Positions 52,828 through 63,018 of a DNA stretch of 64,000 nucleotides are shown here, piece after piece. The notes beneath the pieces are model-generated. The model searched no databases, had not been told where the DNA came from, and saw nothing but the letters and a program-made list of their open reading frames with translations. The stretch comes from Heracleum sosnowskyi. Its lineage: Eukaryota; Streptophyta; Magnoliopsida; Apiales; Apiaceae. The stretch lies in NCBI GenBank assembly GCA_030848705.1, contig CM061241.1, positions 82,884,178-82,948,177 of the forward strand, given 5' to 3'. How positions within the stretch are numbered: position 1 is the stretch's first letter; each line of letters opens with the position of its first letter. Position numbers and translations under genes: made by a program.

Positions 52828-53781
52828 ATGCTAATATTCACATCCCTCTTTTTTAATGAGAGTCGATTTACGTGCTTCACGCACCTTCTCTCTTCCCAAA
52901 TCAATTTATCTTCCGCTTTCTCTCCTTTCACACTTCTCAATGAGGATTATGTGGAGGAGGTTGAGGCTCCTCTCTCATCCAAGGCCTCTGTTTGGCGCCC
53001 CAACCGGGGTATCAGGAAGAAGGACACTATTGTTGGGGTGTCCAAACACGCTACTGAGTGGTCCTATCACTCACTTACTCCTTCTCACTACAAGGACTTT
53101 GTCACCAACTCTACTATCGAGGTAGTTGAGGATGCAGGTTCTCAGGCCATGGACGCGGTAACCTTTTTCTTCTTTTTTCCTTTTGTGTTTTACTTAATAT
53201 GTTATAAATCTCTTTTTTGACTTGTTCTTTATTTTCAGACTAATGCTAACTTTCAAGGGGCTCTCTTTCAAGCCAAGGCTTGGCGCTCATCTTCTGAAGC
53301 CAACCAAGGCAAGTTTGAGAAGTCTCAGGAAGAAGTGGGCTCCCTCAAGGTTGTCCTGGCTAGGAAGGAGAAGGAGTTGTCTGATTCTCAAGCTGAGCTG
53401 GTTGCGCTTAGGAAGAGCAATGATGATTTTATCGATGAGTACCTTGACTCTCAGGAGTACAAGGACTTAATTGGTAAACATGACGAGCTTCTTTTCCCAG
53501 TTCAGTTTACCAAGGGATGGGATGGTGCTTTGGCAGATGTTTTGGAGAAGATTCCTGGGTCACTTAGCCTTTCTGACTTCCCAAGCCCTTATGCTCCTAC
53601 TCCTTTAGAGAGGGCTTTGGCTGGAAAGGATGATATGGATGAGGATGACAGGATTTTGGATCCCGGGCATTCTTCTCCTCCTGGCCAGACAACTGGTATT
53701 GATTCTGCAGCCACTCACTCTGATTCTGGCTCTAGCTCAGAAGAGGAGGCTGATACTGGTGACAAAGGCGGGGAAGCTTAG
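52828..53781 (+). CDS. Antisense ORF of the gypsy element, two exons
   Basis: It runs opposite to gag-pol, downstream of integrase. Exon 1 ends at 53157 (donor GTAACC) and exon 2 is 53239-53781 (acceptor TTTTCAG). Joining keeps one frame through AMDA-TNANFQGALFQAK. Exon 2 encodes a coiled-coil stretch (EEVGSLKVVLARKEKELSDS and on) and an acidic, Ser-rich tail. Tat elements are known to carry such antisense frames, whose function is unclear. The 5' side of exon 1 is probably truncated; the true start is uncertain. Confidence 0.7.
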
Positions 53782-54099
53782 CTTTTGTAGTTTTTATTTC
53801 ATAGTCGTATGTGGCTTTTATTTATTTATATAATATCTGCGTTCGGGCATAACTTAACTTTTTGTAAGTCTTAATCTATCATCTTTTGATTTTCTTGCAT
53901 TTCTGAATTTTTGCATGTTTGTCAACACTTGATGAATATAAACTATCATAAAAACATGAGAATGTTGAATAAAATCATTACTTTGAAAATCGGTTCAACC
54001 ATTACATAATACTCTACTTTCTACCTCAAGTTAAAAACTCGGATTTGTTTCATCGACCTTATTTCTACTTGTCCTAATAGTGAGTCCAGTTAGGAAATA

Positions 54100-55128
54100 C
54101 TAAACATAGTAAACTTTTAAGCTTACAGCATGCCAAGTTCTTGGCACTTTGATCCCTTCGAGGGTTTCCAACTTGTATGAGTCTCGTCCAAACACGTTCT
54201 TGACCCGATACGGTCCTTCCCAATTTGGAGCCAATTTTCCTTTCTGTCCGACTCCGGATGCCTCAATCTTTCGGAGAACAAAATCTCCTTGACGAAAAAA
54301 CCTTTCTTTAACCCTTAGGTTGTAATAGAAAGACGCTCGTTTCTGATGTTCGACTGTCTTGGCATTTGCCTCATCTCTAATTTCATCAATTAGATCTAAG
54401 GCCAGCCTCATGCCTTCTTCATTTGCATCTGGCTCATAAGCTTCAACTCTTGGAGATGTGTGAGTGATCTCCACCGGAACCACTGCTTCTGCTCCATATG
54501 CTAACAGAAACGGGGTTGCTCCAGTGGTGACTTTACAAGTAGTACGATATGCCCACAGTATGGGGAGCAAATCGTCCACCCAAGTGTTCCTAGAACGTTC
54601 AACTCTTTTCTTTAGTCCATCCAGGATAATTCGATTTGTAACCTCAGCTTGTCCGTTTGCTTGAGGATGAGCAACAGAAGTGAAACGTAACTCAATATCA
54701 TTCTCCTCGTAGTACTTTTTGAAATCTTCATTGTTAAACCGAGTCCCATTGTCCGTGACCAAGATTCATGGAATCCCATATCTGCATATTACATTCTCCC
54801 AGAAGAAGTGCATTACTTGCTTGGTGGTTATCTTGGCTAAAGGTTTAGCCTCAATCCACTTGGTGAAGTCATCGATTGCCACTATCAAGAACTTTCTCTG
54901 TGCACTTGCCATTGGAAATGGTCCAAGTATATCCATTCCCCACATGGTAAATGGAATAGGTGAGTGTATGGACGTCAACATTTCTGGTGGTTGTCTAACC
55001 ACTGGTGCATGCTTTTGGCACCGTTCACACTTCTTTACATAACTTTTAGCATCTGCAAGTATGTTTGGCCAATATAAACCTAGATGAGTAATTTTATGAG
55101 CAAGGTCTCTGCCCACAAATTCCCTCAT
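54100..55128 (-). pseudogene. Gypsy integrase, one internal stop
   Basis: Zinc region with CERCQKHAP, then core residues in GMDILGPFP, TDNGTRF and HPQANGQAEVTNR. The frame is broken at 54766-54768 by TGA where YGIP-R-ILVTDNG is expected (CGA to TGA). The C-terminal part continues to 54100. Confidence 0.9.
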
Positions 55129-55137
55129 GTACTTCCC

Positions 55138-55883
55138 TTAGGGCCAATTCTGCCTCCTGGGTCTCAAACACTTCAAGTAGGGGACAATGAAAGACTTTTT
55201 GTATAAGATTCCCTCAATCAAGGTATATCTTAGTGCTCTCACATATAACTTTCGTGCCTCTGAAGTATCATTAGGTAACCAACCAGTTTCCAAATGAGAT
55301 TTGATGGGATCCATCCAGCAGCTAGCCACATCAATGGGTGCTATCAACTTTCCATTAATGCTTGGGGTCTTCAAGACTTGGAAGTATACACTTCCTGCAT
55401 AGTTTCAATTTCTGAAGAAGCAAACTTGGACAAAGCATCAGCCTTCATGTTTTTTTCTCTCAGAATGTGTTCCACATAACACTCATCAAACTGAGTCATA
55501 ATGGCCTTGACAAGTTTCAGATACTTGGCCATAATTTGATCTCTAGCCTCAAACTCTCTATTTACTTGGGAAACTACCAGCCTCGAGTCTCCACATACTT
55601 TCAGAGTCTTAACTCTCAGGGCTCCAGCCAGCCCTAAACTAGCTATCAGGGCTTCGTACTCAGCTTCATTGTTTGTCGTTGGGAAGTCCAATTTTAGTGC
55701 GTACTCTATGTGAAATCCATCAGGACTTTGTAGCACCAAACCTGCTCCACTTGATTTAGTTTTTGATGATCCATCAAAATAGAGTACCCAACATTCATTG
55801 AACACCATATCTCCATCTTTCTTGTCTTCCACTACTATTTCCTGCCCTCCAACTTCCTGGTTGTCAATAGTGCATTCAACCAT
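55138..55883 (-). pseudogene. Gypsy second RNase H domain and linker, frameshifted
   Basis: The domain opens WVLYFDGSSKTKSSGAG and has NNEAEYEAL, characteristic of the additional RNase H in Tat elements. Frame is lost at about 55400 (VYFQV is read out of frame) and again near 55150, where the EAELALREVHEG stretch needs another frame before integrase. Confidence 0.85.
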
Positions 55884-55943
55884 GAAGTCAACGAGTGCTT
55901 GAGCTTTTATTGTCGTTCGAGGCTTATACTTGATGTCAAACTC

Positions 55944-57050
55944 TCACCACTCTATAGCCCATTTGATCAATCTTCCGCTAACTTGAGGATTGTGTAATAT
56001 ATTTCTTATAGGCTGATTGGTTAAGACCTCTGTCTTGTGTGCCTGGAAGTATGGGCTTAGCTTTCTTGAGGCCATGATCAGAGCTAAGGAAAACTTCTCT
56101 ATCGTAGAGTAGTTTATTTCCGCTCCATGCATAATCTTGCTCACGTAATAGATGGGCTTCTGAATTTTCAATTCTTCCTTTACCAAAACAGCTCCAAGGG
56201 CAGTGCTAGAAACTGCCAGGTACAAGTAGAGAATCTCTCCTGGTTTTGGTTTTGCCAACAATGGTGCCTCAGTCATGTACTTCTTCAAGGCCTCAAAGGC
56301 CTCCTGGCTTTCTATTGTCCACTCAAAATTTTTCACATTTTTCAGTTCTTTAAAGAAAGGTAAGCACTTCTCTCCTGACTTGGAGATGAATCTCCCCAAC
56401 GCTGCTACCCTTCCCGTTAGCTTCTGAACATCCTTGACAGACCGTGGTGATTCCATGTCTAGGATTGCTTTGATTTTGTCGGGGTTAGCCTCAATTCCTT
56501 GTTTAGAAACCATCAGGCCTAGAAACTTTCTTGACCCTACGCCAAAGGCACACTTTGCTGGATTCAACATCATCATATGGTGCCTCAGCACTTCAAATGC
56601 TTCCCGTAGATGGTTTATATGATCAGCCTTATCGAGGCTTTTAACCAACATGTAATCCACATAGACCTCCATGGTTTTTCCAATTAGGTGTTCAAAGATT
56701 TTCTTCACCAACCTTTGGTAAGTTGCTCCTGCATTCTTGAGCCAAAATGCCATAACCAAATAACAGTAAACACCAAAGTCAGTGATGAATGATACCTTGG
56801 AGATGTCATCTTTGTGCATTTTGATTTGGTTGTATCCACTGAAGCCATCCATGAAGCTCAACATCTCGTGCCCGGCTGTGGTATCTATCAAAGTATCAAT
56901 TCTTGGCAAGGGAAAACAATCCTTAGGACATGCGTCATTTAAGTCTGTAAAGTCCACACACATCCTCCATTTTCCATTGGCTTTTTTGACCATCACTGGG
57001 TTAGCCAACCATTCTGGAAATTGAATTTCTTCAATAAACCCAGCTTCCAA
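55944..57050 (-). pseudogene. Gypsy reverse transcriptase and first RNase H, active site altered
   Basis: ANGKWRMCVDFTDLNDACPK, FMDGFSGYNQI and GKTMEVYVDYMLVKS are typical Tat reverse transcriptase. The YVDD box reads YVDY: the second catalytic aspartate is replaced, which should abolish activity. RNase H (ESQEAFEALKKYM and following) leads to a TGA at 55944 where WAIEL-G-EFDI is expected. Confidence 0.9.
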
Positions 57051-57110
57051 AAGCTTATCTACTTCCTGTTTGATGGCCTCTTGCCTTTCTGGAGCAAAAT
57101 TTCTCTTCTT

Positions 57111-58967
57111 CTATTTCACAGTCTTCCTTTCGGGATCTACATTCAATTTGTGGGTTATCAACTTGGGATCAATCCCTGGCATATCGGCCGTTGTCCAAGC
57201 AAAAACATCATTGTTTTCTTGAAGAAAGGATATGATTTTGCTTTTCAATGATTCAGGTAACAATGCTCTAATGTAAGTAACCTTCTCCGGTTCACCAGGA
57301 ACTAATGGAATTGGGATTAAATCCTCAGCTGGTTTCCCTCTTTTATCCTCATTATCTCTAGCATCCATGTCCTCAATGGGGAGAACCTGCCCCCCCCCCC
57401 CCCCCCCGATTCCATCAGGCCTTAAAGCGGCTACATAACAACTTCTAGCCATCTTTTGGTCACCCCGTTCTTCACCAATCCCATTTCTTATTGGGAACTT
57501 GATTTTCAGATGATAAGACGAGGCAACGGCCTTGAACGCATGAAGACCTGTCCTTCCCAGGATTGCATTGTAGGTAGAAGTTGCCTTTATAACTATGAAG
57601 TTCAACATTTGAGTAGACGTTTTCGAACCTTGCCCCATTGTCATAGGGAGTTGGATTGTACCTTCTACCTTTGATTCCACTCCATTGAATCCATATATGG
57701 GCATATTCGAGGCTGTCAACTGAGAGTCAGTATAGCCCATCTTGATAAAAGCATCATGGAACAAGATGTCTATTGAGGCTCCATTATCAATCAGAACTCT
57801 CTTCGTCTCAGAATTGCCTATCACAGGTACGATGACTAAGGGATCATCGTGGGGAAATTTCACTCCCTCTAAGTCAGAATCATCGAAACCTATTGCTATT
57901 TCCGTTCTGGCACGCTTCGGTGTTTCTTCTACCATGGTCATTACTTCTCGGGCATAAGCTTTTCTTGAGTTTTGGGAAGTCCCATCAGCAGTTGGCCCTC
58001 CAAATATCATATTGATGACAGGCCCTCGGGGTTTGGGTTTGCGATCTTGATCATTGTCCCTTTTATCATAATCCTTCCTTTCATAGTTTCCTCTTTGACT
58101 TCCTTGATTCCCATCTTTAGTGAACTTATTAAGTTTTCCTCTTCGAATCAAAAACTCAATCTCATCTTTCAGCTGTCTGCAATCATCCGTGTCATGACCA
58201 ACTTCTTTGTGGAAATGACAGAATTGGTTCTGGTTTCTTTTAGATAAGTCAGTCCTTAGTGGCTTCGGCCATCGGAGATCTTCTTCATTTGCTATTTCCA
58301 TCAGAATTTGGCTCCTGGGAGTATTCAATCTTGCATACTCTGTGAACCTTGGCCTGAAATTGTTCTTCTTAGGTGGAGAATCAGAATCCTTTGAGGTTCT
58401 AGGAAACTTTTTATTAACATCATATTCCTGGGTTTCTTTTCTTTTCTTTGAATTTCCACGTCCACCAGTAGTGGGTTCATACTTCCTCATGTTTTCTTCA
58501 GCCTTGATGTACTTTTCGACTCTATCTTGGAACTTCAACATACTTTCAGGTGGATGCTTTGCCAAGGACCTCTTGAAGTGATCATCAGTGGTTCCTTGTT
58601 GTAGGGCTATCATAGCTACTTTATCTTCTAGATCCGGGACCTTCAGGGCCTCTCTAGTGAATCGATTTATGTAGTCTCTCAAGGCTTCGTTCCTTCCTTG
58701 TTGGATTCCAATGAGAGATGTAGAAGTCTTCTCATGCACCCTTTCACTAACAAATTGGTTGATAAACGCCTTGCTCAACTCCTTAAAAGATCCAATAGAA
58801 TTGGGAGGTAAACGGCTATACCAACGTTGGGCCATGCCTGCTAAGGTTTGTGGAAACGCCCTGCACTTGACCGCATCATTGGTTTGCTGCAACAGCAGTG
58901 CATTAAAGAAAGTTCTCACATGATTCGCGAGATCTCCCTTCCTATCATAAGCTTTGATCATTGGCAT
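57111..58967 (-). pseudogene. Gypsy gag and protease (618 codons)
   Basis: Gag core (RTFFNALLLQQTND, QRWYSRLPPNSI), a zinc-finger-like FCHFHKEVGHDTDDC, and an aspartic protease with RVLIDNGASIDILF. It ends in TAG at 57111 where VK-Q-KKRNFAPERQ is expected (CAG to TAG). A run of 18 C on the plus strand (57391-57408) codes six glycines. Confidence 0.88.
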
Positions 58968-59737
58968 CTTGAATTTCCTGGATATGTTAACAAAACATTA
59001 GGATCACCCCTTGGGGCTTCAGCCCTCTTAGTTCTTCTCGGTGCCGGATCCAAGTTGATCACCAGGACTCTTCTAGTTGCTTGACTTTGTGCTCTTGCGG
59101 CCTCATCTTCTGCCAATAATTTCTTGAGTCTTGCAGCCTCTGCCTCATGGGCTGCAATCCTTTCCTTAATAGTTTGGGGTTACTCCCGATTCATTTGAGA
59201 AGAACGTCTTCTTCTTGGGGCAAGATCCCTCTCTTCTCCAGTTGAGTCATTCTCATCCTCAGTGTAAGGACCTGAGTAGTCTTGAATCAAGGGGGTCTGC
59301 CGAGTTTGAGTTTGTTGATTTTGGGGTCCCAGCCCTTGAATGTAAGGGGAACATATGCTTCATTGTAGTTTGGGTTGATACCACTACTACCCACCGTGGG
59401 TCGATGGGGGATGCCATAATTTGGCATCACAAGAGTCTGAGTTGCGTATTGGGGAAGATCCATGGTATGAAGTTGAAGGCCACATGGTGCATTCACGAGC
59501 AGTGGGGAGGTTGTCATTGGTCTCTTTTGGATTAGGTCCATGAACGACCATTTGTAGGGGATTCGTCCCTTCAACCGAAATCGGGATTTCCCGTCCTTGA
59601 GTGGTGGTGAGGGGGACATTCGCCCCTTGAGTGCCAGTGGTTGGCGGTGGCTGGCTTCCTTGAGCACCTGCCTCAGAGGTGAGAGAAAGCCCTTCACAAG
59701 TCTGAATATCTCGAGTCGTTCTTCGTGTGTTTGCCAT
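58968..59737 (-). pseudogene. Gypsy gag N-terminal region, frameshifted
   Basis: Gag begins at 59737 (MANTRRTTRDIQTCEG). The frame is open to 59387, then shifts are needed (YVPLTFKGWDPK is in a second frame, and the stretch with RIAAHEAEAARLKKLLAEDE near 59100-59160 in another) to reach the long gag frame at 58967. Confidence 0.7.
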
Positions 59738-59770
59738 GGTTGATGTTGTCTTCCCATAGACGACGCCAAA

Positions 59771-60278
59771 TGTTATGGAATAAAAAACGTACTTGTAAAT
59801 TTACTGCTAGGGTTTAAGAGCTTTCGACCTTTAATGGTTGTTCTCGTGTTTCGTGACTAAATCGGTCCTCACAAGATGCCTATGTATCTCAATTCGTAAT
59901 TGAGAATCAAGCCAAAAAACGTAGTTTTGATTGAAGGATCATGTCCTTTATATAGGCGTCAGGAGCCTTGTATTTAGGATATGTTTGGGAGACTTAGCGA
60001 ATAAGTCTCCTTCTTGACGGTGGATAAGAATTGTATTTCTTGGTGGCCAAGTCTTTTCCTTATCGTGAGATAAGGACTGTGACTAGTTATTTCCTTTGAT
60101 TGAGATTCTAGACCCTTCTTTGTTGGAGGCGGACTTTTCTATGAGCTGTATATTTTCCATATTTATTAATTACGAAATTAATAAATAATTAGGGTTTCGG
60201 GTCGTATTCTTGGATCAATCTAGGTCTAATTAATACGTCATTAATTGTGCTTCTACGATTATTTTTCTGTCCATATCA
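59771..60278 (-). repeat. Gypsy 5' LTR
   Basis: Minus strand TGATATGGACAG to CCATAACA, 508 bp. Its primer-binding site adjoins it at 59752-59769. A TATATAA motif near 59950 (minus strand) may be its promoter. Confidence 0.75.
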
Positions 60279-60663
60279 ACTATTTAATAATGAGGAGTTT
60301 GTATTGTATAAAGTAATAATATATTGTCTATAAAAAAATAGATACATTAAAATTTAAAGTTTGTATATTATAAATTAATTAGATATTTTCTAGATGAACT
60401 TATACTACCATCTTTTTCTTAATTTCCCTAGCTAATCAACCGTCCGGTAAACAGTTTTGGCCAATTTTAAGATTATTACTACATGCACACACAGATAGTG
60501 TCATATAGTAATTCCTCAAGAAAGAAATGGAGACACCATTTTCAAATATTTTGAAAATAGTCAAAGATGGAGAACTAGGCAAATACAGTATTTAGTTGAC
60601 GATCGTGGAGATCATATAGCCCCCCCTACGGATAAAAAATACGTAGATGACATATGACTAATA
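60279..60663. other. Interval without recognisable features
   Basis: AT-rich, non-coding, between the gypsy LTR and a Stowaway MITE. Confidence 0.5.
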
Positions 60664-60870
60664 TTCCGTCCCCTCAATTGTTTATATCGGGACTTGCACG
60701 TATTTTAAGGGCTTCTTTAATATATACTTACATAAATTATTTTAAATTTTTTCTTATTCTGAATAAAAATATAATATTTAAATTTTTATTTAATAATATA
60801 AAATTTTAAAAATAAGGTATAGAGCTATATAGGAACCTTAAGTACGTGCAACTGAGAGTCACGGAGGGAG
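60664..60870. mobile_element. Stowaway-like MITE (207 bp)
   Basis: Ends TTCCGTCCCCTCAATTG and, inverted, CTCCCTCCGTGACTCTCAG, with TA at both flanks (60662-60663 and 60871-60872). Non-coding. Confidence 0.65.
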
Positions 60871-60894
60871 TACTCAATATTTTTGTGCTAGGGT

Positions 60895-61776
60895 TAAAAA
60901 ACAGCACTTCAAGAAAGCAGGAGACATGCATGCGAACAGTTTTTGAGTTTTGCACATTACTCTAATACGTGGGTTTGAACGTGTATAAACATCAGTGTGT
61001 GTGTCATGAAGTTAATTTGATCACGATGTCGAGTTTTGAACGTTGAAATAAATGCCATATATGTTCTTCAGGTGAACAAGGACGGTGATATTTGAATTAC
61101 GTCAAAGGCAATATATACAGTAAGATCGACTACATCTATTAATTTATTGAGATTAAATTAATATTATCGCTATAATGTTGGAATCAAAAAATTGCATTGC
61201 AAATATTAATTTATTGTAATCTTGAATAATATTTAAACGATATCTTACTGTATTTTGTTATTGATATAAGGTTTTTTTTTTCAGAATATAACGTTGTTTA
61301 ATCAACAGATTTTTTTTAATTTTAAAACCTAAAATTAATTCTTTCAGATTTAAGAAGTTGTAGTAACCGTTCTTAATTTTGAGGAAACTTTGAAAACCGT
61401 AATGTTAATTAAAATTTATGCAATAAATTATACTACTAGTGTAAAAATTATTCAAGTAAATAGCATCAACACAAAATTTATTATTATTTTTTCCTTCAAT
61501 GTCGCGAGAAAATAGAGTAACTTTGCCAAACTAGGGTTCTCGATGATTTCTTTTAGGAATATAATTGGACTGTAACTGTAAGTAAAAGCTTGTTCGTCCA
61601 ACATTTTCAGTGATGTACCTTAATTTAGTACTACTACGAGGACGTGTTAAATTGCACTACATATGTTATAGTAATCGAGAAGGGTACCCAAATATTTATT
61701 GACGTAGCCGTAAATTCTTCTGAGTTCTGATGGTCTATTTGGCTGTTGGAGATGAACAAAATTGACATACTTTCTC
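60895..61776. repeat. Another copy of the MMP upstream unit (part 1)
   Basis: tttttgtgcta...caagaaagcaggagacatg...gcacattactct...gggtttgaacgt aligns with 50169-50320. Further right, taccttaattt-agtact and attgacgtagccgtaaattcttct align with 38430-38560. No MMP coding sequence is attached. Confidence 0.65.
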
Positions 61777-62012
61777 AGGGCCTGTTTGCCTACTACATAA
61801 TAAATCAACTTATGACTTATAAATCGATAAGAGCATGTAAGGTGTTTGTTAATTCAATTTATAAAACGACTTATAACTTATATCTTCATAAGTTGAATGT
61901 TAATATCTACTAACATTTTCCTTAACTTATAAGTAAATTTATCCAAACACCAATAAAATTTATAAGAATTCATCCATTTATCACTTATATAACATTTACT
62001 CACCGAACACAC
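61777..62012. mobile_element. hAT-type MITE (236 bp)
   Basis: The 8-bp duplication ACTTTCTC (61769-61776 and 62013-62020) brackets the element. Ends AGGGCCTGTTTGCCTAC and inverse GTGTGTTCGGTGAGT are imperfect inverted repeats. The interior is rich in cttataagt palindromes. It interrupts the duplicated MMP-flank segment; the copy at 38600 lacks it. Confidence 0.8.
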
Positions 62013-62160
62013 ACTTTCTCTTTGTGGCTGCAACTTTCTCACACACACACAGCAACGCACACATACGTATTTTCTGCAGATTGATCCGCACGTTTGAGAT
62101 AAGAATCACATGTTCACCCTGTTATTCATGTGTCCTCTTTGAGCAACTTTAATGGAGGCA
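62013..62160. repeat. MMP upstream unit (part 2)
   Basis: ggctgcaacttt and cacatgttcaccctgttatt-catgtgtcct match 38620-38700. Confidence 0.7.
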
Positions 62161-62474
62161 CTCTCGAGGATGACAAACTTGTTCAATACATTAAAAAAAT
62201 TAATATTTAATTTTTTTTCATATTTAGGCTAAATTAAGCATTCTTCAAGTATAATATAGTTGACCTTTTATATAAGGTGTTTAGATGGTTCCAAACAAAT
62301 AATATAAACAGGTACTTAAACCAAATATGATGTTGGAAATTTTTCATACAATTTTCATAAAGTAGGACACAAGTTAGTGATGGAAATAATTAACTCGCTT
62401 TATAAATTTCCGATTGATGTCATTAATATAGACCAATCAGGCCTATATATCAATTTCAAAATGAAAAATCAATA

Positions 62475-62718
62475 CTCACTCCGTCCCTTTCCGGTTTTTC
62501 CTTTTCAAAAATTACGCATTTTTAAAAAATGTTAGTAATGTACAATAAATAAAATTGAGTTTTTTGTATATGTAAATTAGTCCAATCTTGGAAATAGAAG
62601 CGTAAGGGTAATTTTCAAAAAAAAAAAACTACCAAAATTATCTTAAAATATAAAATGAACAATTATTTGGGGACAAATCTTTTTTCCAAAAAGAAAAATT
62701 GAAAAGGGACGAAGGGAA
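62475..62718. mobile_element. Stowaway-like MITE (244 bp)
   Basis: CTCACTCCGTCCCTTTCCGG at the left and the inverse TTCCCTTCGTCCCTTTTC at the right, with TA on both sides (62473-62474, 62719-62720). Confidence 0.8.
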
Positions 62719-63018
62719 TACTTCTTTACTCAGGCAAGCCATACCAAATTCTATGTATATGTTTTTATTTCTTAACATTCTGAATTTTATAAGTAAATGA
62801 AACATGTTTATAAGAGGCGTGTTACTACGTACGTTAGCAAGCTATGGAAAATCGTGCATGTTTAGAGACGACATATTACCAATACTAAACTTAATTAAAG
62901 TTTCCCAAGTTAATCTGATCAGCTCCGACAGCATATTCTTCACTTTGCTGGACTTTCACTCGGGGTTTGTCCAACTTGAAGAAGGACACTCGTCTTGAAA
63001 GATTTGCCGAAGTCAAAT
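62719..63018. other. Short interval, no supported gene
   Basis: A 64-codon frame at 62804-62998 has no recognisable family. Confidence 0.4.

Larger units (their letters stand above)
52828..60278 (-). mobile_element. Decayed Ty3/gypsy (Tat-type) retrotransposon lacking its 3' LTR
   Basis: A 5' LTR (59771-60278, TG...CA in element orientation), primer-binding site TGGCGTCGTCTATGGG, gag, protease, reverse transcriptase, two RNase H domains and integrase follow in minus-strand order. After integrase comes a plus-strand antisense frame. The second RNase H and antisense frame are features described for the Tat lineage (Retand, Ogre and relatives). The 3' LTR is not found: sequence left of about 52830 is unrelated. 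Several stops and frameshifts and a changed reverse transcriptase active site make it inactive. Confidence 0.9.

Noticed and set aside
52828..53781. Host gene on the plus strand
   Set aside because: Its place next to the integrase end and opposite to gag-pol fits the antisense frame of Tat elements better.
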